From assembly GCF_001952855.1 (NCBI RefSeq), contig NZ_LPNO01000024.1, positions 209,627-273,626 on the forward strand: a DNA stretch of 64,000 bases. Direction: 5' to 3'. Below, piece by piece: positions 52,420 through 61,026 of the stretch (its first letter is position 1; every line of letters begins with the position of its first letter). This DNA is from Pseudomonas sp. ATCC PTA-122608 (GTDB lineage Bacteria; Pseudomonadota; Gammaproteobacteria; Pseudomonadales; Pseudomonadaceae). The position numbers and the translations under genes were made by a program. Under the pieces are notes generated by a model that searched no databases, had not been told where the DNA came from, and saw only the letters and a list, made by a program, of their open reading frames with translations.

Positions 52420-54206
52420 GTCGGCAGCGCCTGTTCGCGGGTCTGTTTGTAACCGCCCGACGCCCACAGGCGCGCATAGCGGCCGCCCTGTGCGATCAGT
52501 CGAGGGTGGTTGCCCTGTTCAACGATGCGGCCGTTTTCCAGCACGATGATGTGGTCGGCGTGCATCACGGTGTCGAGGCGATGGGCGATCACCAACAGCG
52601 TGCGCCCTTGGGCAAAGCGCGACAGCGCGTCCTGGATCGCCACCTCGTTCCCGGCATCTGCGGCGGCTGTGGGCTCATCCAGCACCAGCACCGGCGGCGC
52701 CAGCAATACCGCGCGGGCGATGCTGATGCGCTGCTGTTCGCCACCGGACAACTGCGCATCCTCGCCGATCACCGAGGCGTAGCCCCGTGGCAAGCCGATG
52801 ATGCACTCATGGATATTCGCGGCCCGTGCGGCCGCCTCGATTTCCTTGCGACTGGCGCTGGGCCGGCCGAGGGCGATGTTTTCGGCAAAGCTGGCGTGGA
52901 CCAGGCGTACCTCTTGCAGCACAAACCCGATCAGGTTGTAGAGCTGCGAAGTCTCGACCTGCCGCAGGTCGACGCCGCCCAGGGTGATACGCCCTTCGGT
53001 CGGATCGAAAAAGCGCAGCAGCAGGCGCGCCAGGGTCGACTTGCCCGAGCCCGAAGCGCCGACGATGGCGGTGACGGTACCGGGCTTGAGGGTGAAGCTG
53101 ATGTTCGACAGTACCGGGTTCTGTGGGTCGTAGGCATACCCGAGGTTTTCCACGCGCACCTCGGCGTCCTTGGGCAAGCGTTCGGAGCCCGGCTCCGCCT
53201 GCGCCAGTACCGGCGTCGCCAGCAGTGCCTGTACACGCTCGGCGGCGCCAACGGCGTTGTTCAGGTCGTGAGTGATGTAACTCAGCAGCATCAGCGGCGC
53301 GCAAATACCCGGCGCGACAATGGCGAACGGCAGTACCTCCACGGCGCTGATCCAGCCCAGACTGACAAACACCAGGCCGAACGTCAGCACGGTTGCGAGC
53401 ACCGTCACCGGGGCGATCATTGCGTTGGCGTTGGCCATCGTCCCCACCAGCGGCCGGGTGAACTCAACGAAGGCTTCGCTGAAATCATCCACCGCCTTGC
53501 GGTAGCCCGCGTGGGCCTTGCCGATGGCACCGAAAGCCTTGACCACCGGAATGCCGTTGACGAACTCGACGACTGCGTTATTGACCCGGGTCATGCGTTC
53601 GACAAAGGACTGCATCGCGCTGCCGCTGGCTTTCATCGCATGATTGAAGAACAGGAAAAACCCCGGAAACGGCAACAGCGATACCAGCGCCATGCGCCAG
53701 TCGACCGTGAACAGATAGGCCGCCGACAACAGTACGGCCCCGGCACAACGCCCCGCGGTGGTATAGAAATGCGCAGTCAGGCTGTGCAGGGTGCCGATAT
53801 CGTCTTGCATCGCCTGCTTGACCTCGCCCGACGCCCGCTCGGTGAACCAGCCCAGCGGCACCTGGCTCAGTCGCTGAGCGATTGCCAGGCGCAGGTGACG
53901 AGTGAGGTGGTTGTCGGCCAGGTGCGCGACCGTCTCTGCAACCGTCATCAACAGCAAGCCCACGAACAGGCTCGCCAGGCTGACACTGATGGTCAACCAC
54001 AGCTCGACCGATGTCTGGGCCATCGACGGCCCGCCGAGGGCGATCCTGGCGATATGCACAACGCCCCCCAGCGGCACCAACGTCAGCATACTGCCCACAC
54101 CGGCCAGCAGTGCCGCAACGATCAGTCGCCCGCGCACCGGCCGCAACACTTGCGAGACCGCGCCCCGCCCCCTGGGTTTGGCCGCAGCCACATCCTTGTT
54201 ACTCAT
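52413..54206 (-). CDS. ABC exporter-fold subunit, YbtP/IrtA-like
   Basis: The 597-aa partner of the next gene has membrane domain (about 20-320), Walker A GASGSGKSTL, signature LSGGEQQRISIARAVL and Walker B VLVLDEPTAAAD. GGGAG precedes ATG 54206. It follows the FecR gene by 90 bp in the same direction and probably forms a heterodimer with its neighbour. Confidence 0.84.
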   Translation of the reverse strand: MSNKDVAAAKPRGRGAVSQVLRPVRGRLIVAALLAGVGSMLTLVPLGGVVHIARIALGGPSMAQTSVELWLTISVSLASLFVGLLLMTVAETVAHLADNHLTRHLRLAIAQRLSQVPLGWFTERASGEVKQAMQDDIGTLHSLTAHFYTTAGRCAGAVLLSAAYLFTVDWRMALVSLLPFPGFFLFFNHAMKASGSAMQSFVERMTRVNNAVVEFVNGIPVVKAFGAIGKAHAGYRKAVDDFSEAFVEFTRPLVGTMANANAMIAPVTVLATVLTFGLVFVSLGWISAVEVLPFAIVAPGICAPLMLLSYITHDLNNAVGAAERVQALLATPVLAQAEPGSERLPKDAEVRVENLGYAYDPQNPVLSNISFTLKPGTVTAIVGASGSGKSTLARLLLRFFDPTEGRITLGGVDLRQVETSQLYNLIGFVLQEVRLVHASFAENIALGRPSASRKEIEAAARAANIHECIIGLPRGYASVIGEDAQLSGGEQQRISIARAVLLAPPVLVLDEPTAAADAGNEVAIQDALSRFAQGRTLLVIAHRLDTVMHADHIIVLENGRIVEQGNHPRLIAQGGRYARLWASGGYKQTREQALPTC

Positions 54207-54296
54207 GAAGTCTCCCTGACTGAATGAGCCTTTGCTCGCCCTTACCTTATCTTCCGAACGAGCAGCCAAAACCCTCAATCAAATCTCAAGGTTTTT

Positions 54297-55253
54297 TCAG
54301 GCAGGGGCACTTACCGTCACCCAATAGCGGGTGCGCTTCACCACTTGTATCGGCAACGCGGCGGCCAGATTGTCCAGGGCCAGGTCGGTGTTTTCCAGAT
54401 GCAACACGCCGCTGACCCGCAGCATCGCCACCTCCGGCGCACAGCGCAGTACACCGGGGCGGTAGCGCGCCAGTTCGGTGATCAGCTCGTCGAGCCGGGT
54501 GCCATCGGCCAACAACAGCCCCTTGACCCAGGCGATGCTGCGATCGGTCACCGCCGCAGTCGGTTGCGCCTTGTCCCTGGAAACCGTGGCACCCTGCCCC
54601 GCTTCCACTCGCGCGACTGCGCCCTGCTCAGGCTGCACCTGCACGGCGCCCTCAAGCACTGCCAACTGGCAGCTGTCGTCGCACTGTCGCAGGCTGAAGC
54701 GCGTGCCCAGCGCCTGAAACAGGCCCTGGTGACTCTGCACCCGAAACGGCAGGGATGAAGGCGCAGTGGTGATGAACACCTCACCGGCCCGCAGCAGCAC
54801 CAGGCGTTGGTGGTCGTCGAATTGCACGTCAATCGCCGAGGCGGAGCCCAACACCAGGCGAGTGCCGTCGGGCAATACGACTTCGCGAATTTCGCCAGTG
54901 CGGGTGCTATGGCCGGCACTCGCCAGTTGCCAGGCGTCGGTGCGGCGCACGCCGTAGGTGAGGCCACCGGCTGCGACCAACAGGCCGAGCAGGCGCAGGG
55001 TGCTGCGGCGATTGAGGGAGTCGGGGGCTTCGGGTTCGGCCAGGCTGTGCTTGGCTACTGCGGCAGGAACGCTGTTGAGTTTTTGCTCGAAGCCCAGCAG
55101 GCGTGTCCAGGCCAGCTCGTGATGGGGGTGTTCGGCACGCCAACGCAGGCAGTTGGCGTGGTCATCGGCACTGGCGTCATCGGCCCACAGGCGGGCCATC
55201 CAGGCGGTGGCGCGCTCGATGATATCGGGGGCGATTGGCTGTTCGGTCGACAT
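54297..55253 (-). CDS. FecR-type anti-sigma/transmembrane sensor
   Basis: The 318-aa product has the FecR N-terminal region (ERATAWMARLWADD, HPHHELAWTRLLGFEQKL), one membrane helix near 82-102 (STLRLLGLLVAAGGLTYGVR) and a periplasmic FecR domain (TRTGEIREVVLPDGTRLVLG). It should regulate the sigma factor encoded 9 bp upstream in response to a TonB-dependent receptor, which is not in the window. Confidence 0.92.
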   Translation of the reverse strand: MSTEQPIAPDIIERATAWMARLWADDASADDHANCLRWRAEHPHHELAWTRLLGFEQKLNSVPAAVAKHSLAEPEAPDSLNRRSTLRLLGLLVAAGGLTYGVRRTDAWQLASAGHSTRTGEIREVVLPDGTRLVLGSASAIDVQFDDHQRLVLLRAGEVFITTAPSSLPFRVQSHQGLFQALGTRFSLRQCDDSCQLAVLEGAVQVQPEQGAVARVEAGQGATVSRDKAQPTAAVTDRSIAWVKGLLLADGTRLDELITELARYRPGVLRCAPEVAMLRVSGVLHLENTDLALDNLAAALPIQVVKRTRYWVTVSAPA

Positions 55254-55262
55254 CGCCGCGGG

Positions 55263-55772
55263 TCAGCCGTGCAGGGTTTGGTAGCAGGCCAGCAGGCCGG
55301 CGGCGATGTATTTTTCCACCGATGAGACGGAGACTTGCAGCTCGGCGGCGATCTCGCGGTAGCTCAGGCCATCGAGTTTGCACAGCAACAGGGCCTGGCG
55401 GGCCTTGGGTGGCAGGCTGTGCAGGGCGGCGTCGATTTCGATCAGGGCCTCGATGGCCAGGGCGCGGGTTTCTTCATCGGCCGCGCAGGGTTCGGGCAAG
55501 AGGGTCAGGGCTTGCAGGTAAGCGGTTTCGATCTGGCGACGGCGGTAGAGGTCGATGACCAGGCCGTTGGCGATTTGGGTCAGGTGGCGGCGGGATTCGC
55601 CGGTGGGCGGGAGTTGGCCTTTGCGCATGAGTTGCAGGTAGACGTCGTGGGCCAGGTCGGCGGCGTCGAATGCGTTGCCCAGCTTGCGCCGCAGTACGGT
55701 GCGCAGCCAGCTGTTGTGGTCGACGTATAGAGTTTCAACCTGGCGTTGAAAGGCGAACTGTCCGATGTTCAC
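55263..55772 (-). CDS. FecI-type ECF sigma factor
   Basis: The 169-aa product has region 2 (DAADLAHDVYLQLMRK) and region 4 (LPPKARQALLLCKLDGLSYR, LQVSVSSVEKYIAAGL) of iron-starvation sigma factors. The start is GTG 55772 with a strong AAGGAGAGG. A weak Fur-box-like stretch may lie at about 55817-55838. Confidence 0.92.
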   Translation of the reverse strand: MNIGQFAFQRQVETLYVDHNSWLRTVLRRKLGNAFDAADLAHDVYLQLMRKGQLPPTGESRRHLTQIANGLVIDLYRRRQIETAYLQALTLLPEPCAADEETRALAIEALIEIDAALHSLPPKARQALLLCKLDGLSYREIAAELQVSVSSVEKYIAAGLLACYQTLHG

Positions 55773-55884
55773 AAACCTCTCCTTTTACCCAATGGGCTCG
55801 AGGGGATTGGGTTTTTGGTAATGGTTTGCAAGACTATCGGCTCTGGGGCGTGGGTGCAATGTGGGGGGCGCTGGGCGGGGTGAT

Positions 55885-56113
55885 GTGTGCATATCCATTG
55901 TTTAGGTAACGGCGGCTATTGGGGCGCCTAAGATCAAAAGCAGATCAAGAGCACAGCGGCCTCCCGGCCGGCTTGAGTGTTGTAAATCAAAAGCTAAAGC
56001 GGGCACGGTCCAAATGTGGGAGCGGGCTTGCTCGCGAAGGTCGTTAACGATGACGCGGGCATTCTGGATGAACGCGGCGCCCTCAGGTTTTCGCGAGCAA
56101 GCCCGCTCCCACA
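55885..56113. repeat. large inverted-repeat element, copy 3 (truncated), with REPIN
   Basis: The left end GTGTGCATATCC...GGTAACGGC is present. It then jumps directly to GGGGCGCCTAAGATCAAAAG, so most of the left arm is deleted, and the right arm is missing. The REPIN occupies 56015-56113. The remaining bases 55773-55884 and 56114-56236 hold no gene that I can support. Confidence 0.8.
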
Positions 56114-56236
56114 TAAAAGCAGCTCTGTTTTCACTCCCCACACGCTGCGTGGGAGCGATCATGGGTCCACTTGATTGATTTTTTGCCGTGTAAGACACAC
56201 CTTAGAGAATCGTTTTTCTTAAAGGTGACGCCGCCA

Positions 56237-56788
56237 GTGTCCGAATTCCCCATCGTCAAAACCGAACGCCTGACCCTCAGGGAGCTGAGACAGCAGGACG
56301 CGGCGGCGTTGTTTGCGATTCATGGCGACGCAGAGGCAATGAAGTGGTTCGGCACCGATCCGCTGACCGAGCCTCTCCAAGCGGAGCAATTGATTGAGGT
56401 ATTTGCCAGTTGGCGTACGTCGCCCAACCCAGGCATTCGCTGGGGGATTGAGGACACCGCCACGGCAGAGCTGATCGGCACCTGTGGTTTCTTTAAATGG
56501 AATCGTGGGTGGCGAAGCTGTGCGATCAGCTTTGAGATGGCGCAATCGGCACAAGGCCGCGGGCTGATGAAGGAGGCGGTTTACGCCGCCGTTCGATGGG
56601 CGTTCCAGCACATGGAACTCAACAGGATCGAGGCGCTGGTTCATCCCGACAATGCCCGCTCACTGAACCTGCTTGAAAAAGCCGGGTTCGTGCGTGAAGG
56701 AACGCTGAGGCAGGCGGGTTACTGGAACGGGGCTCATCAGGACTTGGTTCAGCTATCGCTGCTACGGGCGGAGTGTGAGTACCTCTAG
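56237..56788 (+). CDS. RimJ/RimL-type GNAT acetyltransferase
   Basis: The product of about 183 aa has the ribosomal-protein N-acetyltransferase pattern TERLTLRELRQQDAAALF, the acetyl-CoA motif SAQGRGLMKEAVYAAVRWAF and NRIEALVHPDNARSLNLLEK. A GTG at 56237 is preferred because AAAGGTG lies at good distance; the frame is open to 56171. It is convergent with the fusion gene at 56791. Confidence 0.88.
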   Translation: MSEFPIVKTERLTLRELRQQDAAALFAIHGDAEAMKWFGTDPLTEPLQAEQLIEVFASWRTSPNPGIRWGIEDTATAELIGTCGFFKWNRGWRSCAISFEMAQSAQGRGLMKEAVYAAVRWAFQHMELNRIEALVHPDNARSLNLLEKAGFVREGTLRQAGYWNGAHQDLVQLSLLRAECEYL

Positions 56789-56790
56789 GG

Positions 56791-57819
56791 TCAGCGTGCG
56801 ACCCGACGGTAAACCAGTGTATCGCGTACCCCGAAGTACTCGCAGCGCCGCGCGCCTTGAAGGGTTTCCACCCATTCAAACCCCGCTGCCTCAGCCAGTC
56901 GTTGGCTGGATAAGTTCGCCGAAGAGGTGGTCAGGCGTAGTGTGTGCCCGCTCAACTGTGAAACCAGAACAGTCAATGCCTCCCTCATCAGCCCAAGACC
57001 GGTGTGAGCCTGATTACCCCAATAGCCGATTTCGAAGCTGTGAACCTCATCGGCAAGCGGCAGCAGGCCGATACAGCCCACCAATGCCTGGGGCTCATCA
57101 CGAGATAACAGAAAGTACCTTTTCTCCCCGGCAGGTGCATCGAAGTCTTTTATCGCGCGCTGGAGGCTTTCCTGCGTGTCCTCCAGCGTCCAGTGCGGCT
57201 TGCTCCACTCGAGAAACTGGCGGTGCAGTGCGTAGCTGGCGTTCAAGGCATCGGCGAGTTCTTCTGCGAGCGCCACATCAGGCGCAACCAGGGTCATCCG
57301 GGCAGTTTGCAGGGTTGTGGGCAGCGGCGCCTGTTGTTCAATGGTCTGTACCCACACAAATCCTTCATCTTCACTGGGTGGCTCAAGCATGCTGAACACG
57401 CTTTTCAGCGCGTCCTCTGGCACTCTTTTGTCAGCATTGCGTTGGGCATTTCGCGACAGCGCCAACGCCAGCGGTGCACTCACCAGAATGCCGATCACCG
57501 GGATTGCATATTCCCTCGCGATGGAAAGCAGCTCCTCCCGATGACGCCGCGCCGGCAGGGCAGCATCGAAGACGATCGCCCCGCGACCCAATCGGTCAAG
57601 GTTTTCCGCCACCCAGCGAGACTTGCCAGCGCCCTGCACGCCCATGACCACGTAGACATGAGAGCCCTCGACCGCTTGTGACAGCACTTCCTTCAAGCGT
57701 GCATACGCGAGCTGCCATGCCTGTCGATTGCGCTCAGGCGTGTACTCCCGGCCGAACTCGGTTTCCAGATAGTCGTCCGGGTTGATCACCAAAGGCAGGT
57801 CCATCGCCTGATTCTCCAT
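56791..57819 (-). CDS. P-loop kinase-like/GNAT acetyltransferase fusion
   Basis: The 342-aa product has an N-terminal P-loop ATPase or kinase domain (about 45-165) with Walker A VVMGVQGAGKSRW and a zeta-toxin/AAA_33-like layout. A C-terminal RimL-type GNAT domain (about 170-335) has FEIGYWGNQAHTGLGLMREA. The fused enzymes could phosphorylate and acetylate the same small molecule, but no substrate is indicated. ATG at 57819 overlaps the tauD stop (TGATG), so it is coupled to tauA-tauD. Confidence 0.8.
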   Translation of the reverse strand: MENQAMDLPLVINPDDYLETEFGREYTPERNRQAWQLAYARLKEVLSQAVEGSHVYVVMGVQGAGKSRWVAENLDRLGRGAIVFDAALPARRHREELLSIAREYAIPVIGILVSAPLALALSRNAQRNADKRVPEDALKSVFSMLEPPSEDEGFVWVQTIEQQAPLPTTLQTARMTLVAPDVALAEELADALNASYALHRQFLEWSKPHWTLEDTQESLQRAIKDFDAPAGEKRYFLLSRDEPQALVGCIGLLPLADEVHSFEIGYWGNQAHTGLGLMREALTVLVSQLSGHTLRLTTSSANLSSQRLAEAAGFEWVETLQGARRCEYFGVRDTLVYRRVAR

Positions 57820-58652
57820 CAAAAAGGCACATCCCCCAAAATCGTCGCGCGATGCATGACCCGTCTATTGGGACGGTAATCATCAATCGCGTAATGCTGG
57901 GTAATGCGGTTATCCCAGAACGCTACATCATTCGCCTTCCATCGCCAACGCACGGTGAATTCCGGGCGGCTCACGTGGCTGAACAACAGCCGCAGCAGCG
58001 CATCACTTTCCGCCGCCTCCAGCTCATTGATTCGCGTGGTAAAGCCTTCATTCACGAACAGCGCCTTATGGCCCGTGGCGGGATGCGTCCTGACCACCGG
58101 GTGTGACAGCGGCGGATGATCCTTCCTGGCTTTTTCATAGCGCTCCAGTGCTTCGGGCGTGCTGCCGAAGCGCTCGGTGGGAAAGGACTTGATCAATTCG
58201 TGGGTAGCGGTCAGGCCGTCGAGCAGGCGCCGGATGGGGGCCGATAACGCCTCGAACGCGGCCACGCCGTTGGCCCACAATGTATCGCCACCGAAAGCCG
58301 GCACCTGCCTGGCCGCCAGCACGGAGCCCATTGCCGGCGCGGCGAGAAACGTCACGTCGGTGTGCCAGATGGCGTTGTCGCGTACGTCGGTCACCGCGGT
58401 GTCGATCAGCAGCAACTCAGGGTGCTGGTCCACATGGGGATAGATCGGATGCCGGTGCAAATCTCCGAAACACGCGGCAAACGCCACGTGTTCGGCAGGT
58501 GTAATTGCCTGATTACGGAAGAACAGCACCTGGTGCTGCAGCAGCGCTTGCTCCACCCAGTGCTGCTGCTGATCGCTCAGAGGCCGGGACATGTCCAGCC
58601 CCTCGACCTCGGCGCCGATGGTTGGGCCGAGAGGACGAAGCGTAAGGCCCAT
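57819..58652 (-). CDS. tauD: TauD-type 2-oxoglutarate-dependent dioxygenase
   Basis: The 277-aa Fe(II) oxygenase has the metal motif WHTDVTF (His-x-Asp), the distal His in RRVMHRATILGD and a 2-oxoglutarate-binding Arg in the same strand. TauD releases sulfite from taurine during sulfur starvation. It starts two bases after the tauA stop. Confidence 0.92.
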   Translation of the reverse strand: MGLTLRPLGPTIGAEVEGLDMSRPLSDQQQHWVEQALLQHQVLFFRNQAITPAEHVAFAACFGDLHRHPIYPHVDQHPELLLIDTAVTDVRDNAIWHTDVTFLAAPAMGSVLAARQVPAFGGDTLWANGVAAFEALSAPIRRLLDGLTATHELIKSFPTERFGSTPEALERYEKARKDHPPLSHPVVRTHPATGHKALFVNEGFTTRINELEAAESDALLRLLFSHVSRPEFTVRWRWKANDVAFWDNRITQHYAIDDYRPNRRVMHRATILGDVPF

Positions 58653-58654
58653 GG

Positions 58655-59641
58655 TTACTCTCCGACAAACTTGTCGCTGACAAAGGCGGAGTAGTCAGGC
58701 AGGACTTTTTCGATTTTCCCCTGCTCTTTCAGAAATTCGGCGGTTTTGCCGATTTCCCTGGCGGTGCCGCCGGCGAGGTATTGGGCGCTTTTTTGTTCGG
58801 CGGCGCTCGGGAACGATGAGCCTTCGAGCAGCTCGGGAATATCCGCAGCGTTGGCGCCTGTGAGTCGGGCGATGCTTTTTACAGGTGCGGAATCAGCGGT
58901 CCAGTCCTTTTTATGCGCAGCGTAATCGGCAATCGCTGCCAGGCTGACCTTGGCAAAATCGGCTACCACTTTCGGGTTATTTTCTGCGAAGTCCTTGCGT
59001 GCCACCCATACTTCAAAGGTCGGTGCTCCCCAATTCGAAACCTCGGCAGCATCGGTCAGAATCTTGCCGGTCTTGCGAATTTCACCCAGGGCAGGCGACC
59101 AGGTAAACGCCCCGTCGATATCGCCACGGCTCCAGGCGGCGGTGATTTGCGCCGGGGTGAGGTTGACGATGTTGACCTTGCGCGGGTCCAGGTTCCAATG
59201 CTTCAGCGCGCCCAGCAGGCTGTAATGGGAGGTCGACACAAACGGCACGGCGATGGTTTTGCCGATCAGGTCTTCAGGGATTCTGATCCCGCTGCCATCG
59301 CGTACCACCAGCGCCTCGGAGCTGCGAATCTGCGCGCTGACAATGAACGCCACCAGCGGCATGTTTCGCGACGCCGCCGCGGCAAGCGGGCTGGAACCCA
59401 GGTTGCCGATCTGCACATCGCCTGAAGCCATGGCGGCAAGGACGGCCGGGCCGGCGTCGAACTTTCGCCAATCGATTTTCTGGCCGATGCCTTTTTCATA
59501 TTCGCCGTCGGCGATGGCGCGTTTGAGGGGGTCGATGCCGTTGATGTAGCCGATGGTAAGGTCGGCGGAGTGGGCGCTTAGGGAAAGGACAGCGAGGCCC
59601 ACGGCCGAAATGAGATTCCGGGCCAGTTTCAGCGTTTTCAT
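58655..59641 (-). CDS. tauA: taurine ABC transporter substrate-binding protein (TauA-like)
   Basis: The 328-aa product has a signal peptide cleaved near SAHS-ADLTIGY and family blocks GNLGSSPLAAAASRNMPL and GDIDGAFTWSPAL. The ATP-binding and permease genes tauB and tauC, normally between tauA and tauD, are absent. The upstream stretch 59723-59760 is AT-rich and probably contains the promoter. Confidence 0.92.
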   Translation of the reverse strand: MKTLKLARNLISAVGLAVLSLSAHSADLTIGYINGIDPLKRAIADGEYEKGIGQKIDWRKFDAGPAVLAAMASGDVQIGNLGSSPLAAAASRNMPLVAFIVSAQIRSSEALVVRDGSGIRIPEDLIGKTIAVPFVSTSHYSLLGALKHWNLDPRKVNIVNLTPAQITAAWSRGDIDGAFTWSPALGEIRKTGKILTDAAEVSNWGAPTFEVWVARKDFAENNPKVVADFAKVSLAAIADYAAHKKDWTADSAPVKSIARLTGANAADIPELLEGSSFPSAAEQKSAQYLAGGTAREIGKTAEFLKEQGKIEKVLPDYSAFVSDKFVGE

Positions 59642-59832
59642 TTTTATAGATTCCTGAGCGGATAAGGCTTGAGCAGCGCCAGTCCCGGCGCACCAAGGGT
59701 CAACTCAGTTAGAGGATATTGTTCTATAAAAAATAAAATAAATAATTTTATGGAATTAGCTTAGACAAGGACGGTGACGCCCGGGCGCGGTGAATCACCA
59801 CCGCGCCAACACCATTGGTCAGGCCGCCACTG

Positions 59833-60702
59833 TCACTCTTGGACATCCATGAACTCTTTGGCCCAGTTCACATACGTATCGGGGAACGTGTAGGTGTGGG
59901 TCAGTTCGCTGGCGGTCAGGTTCGATGTGCTGCGCGTGAGGTTGCGCTGTTCACGAAGGCTGTCGTAGGTGGCCTTGATCGAGGCGAAGTAGGCGCCGTG
60001 GCCGGCAACCACAATACGCACACCCAGCTTGGCCAGGCGTTCGTTGTCATTGAGGTTCGGGTTGGCGTAGGTCACCAGCATCAGCGGAACCGTCAGGCCT
60101 TCGGCGATCTGCTCAAGGTGGTCGAAGTCACGGATGCCCACCATGCAGATGCCATCTGCGCCGGCTTCTTGATATGCCTTGGTGCGATGGATGACGTCTT
60201 CCACTGGCAGCACGGCGGCGTTGGTCCGCGCGATGATCGAAAGCTGCGGATCGACCCGCGCTTCCAGGGCTGCCTTGACCTTGCCCACGCCCTCTTCCGT
60301 GCTGATGAGGTCGGTGGATTTGCGCCCGAACTGCGCGGGCAGCAAGGTATCTTCAATGGTCAGCGCTGAAACGCCCGCACGCTCCAGTTCCTGGACCGTG
60401 CGCATCACGTTGAGGGCATTACCGTAGCCGTGGTCGGCGTCGGCGATCACCGGAAGCTGCGCCACCCGGCCGATGCGGGTGGCCTGCTCGACGAACTCAC
60501 TCAGGGTAATCAGCGCAAAGTCCGGCGCAGCCAGAACCTGCAGCGACGCCACCGAGCCACCCAGGATGCCGACTTCGAAGCCCAGGTCTGCAGCGATCCT
60601 GGCAGACATCGGGTCGAACACCGAGGCGGTGTGAAAGCAGTGCTGGGAGGCCAGCAGCTCGCGAAACGAGCGCCGCAGATCATGGTGGGAAATTTTCGAC
60701 AT
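59833..60702 (-). CDS. oxaloacetate decarboxylase, PEP mutase/isocitrate lyase superfamily
   Basis: The 289-aa TIM-barrel enzyme closely matches what I recall of P. aeruginosa PA4872, shown to decarboxylate oxaloacetate. Shared blocks include FDPMSARIAADLGFE, GGSVASLQVLAAPDFALIT, VIADADHGYGNALNVMRTV and TIEDTLLPAQFGRKSTDLI. Mg2+ ligands are in DADHGYG. ATG 60702 has GAGGAGTG upstream; a GTG two codons earlier is less likely. The adjoining 60703-61026 gap to the chemoreceptor holds only the two divergent promoters, as far as I can see. Confidence 0.93.
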   Translation of the reverse strand: MSKISHHDLRRSFRELLASQHCFHTASVFDPMSARIAADLGFEVGILGGSVASLQVLAAPDFALITLSEFVEQATRIGRVAQLPVIADADHGYGNALNVMRTVQELERAGVSALTIEDTLLPAQFGRKSTDLISTEEGVGKVKAALEARVDPQLSIIARTNAAVLPVEDVIHRTKAYQEAGADGICMVGIRDFDHLEQIAEGLTVPLMLVTYANPNLNDNERLAKLGVRIVVAGHGAYFASIKATYDSLREQRNLTRSTSNLTASELTHTYTFPDTYVNWAKEFMDVQE

Positions 60703-61026
60703 GTTCACTCCTCACTGTCGCCGTATACGCGGGAACGACCAGTGCCAATTCAAAAGTGAGGCTAGCGTATCACGCCGGAAAAAGATGGTTGATGACGTTT
60801 GAGAAACTTATACATCACGTTTAGCAGCGGCGTTTGATGGCGCTGTGTTCGAGGACTGAGACCACCAGCCCCCACCGGTAAACCGTTCTTTCGGCCTCAA
60901 GTGAGCGCCCCCGCAGTCGATACACAGAGGGTACGCATGGCCACACTCGCCTTCAAAACAACACATGCGACGTTCGACGCTACTGTTTTCTCCTTGCCAA
61001 AACTATAAATACCCGCAGGTGAAGTC

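Noticed and set aside
52506..54227. 573-codon plus-strand frame
   Set aside because: It is antisense to the ABC subunit gene, which has intact Walker and signature motifs.
55817..55838. Fur box upstream of the ECF sigma gene
   Set aside because: Only a partial match to the consensus, with wrong half-site spacing, so it is not listed as a feature.
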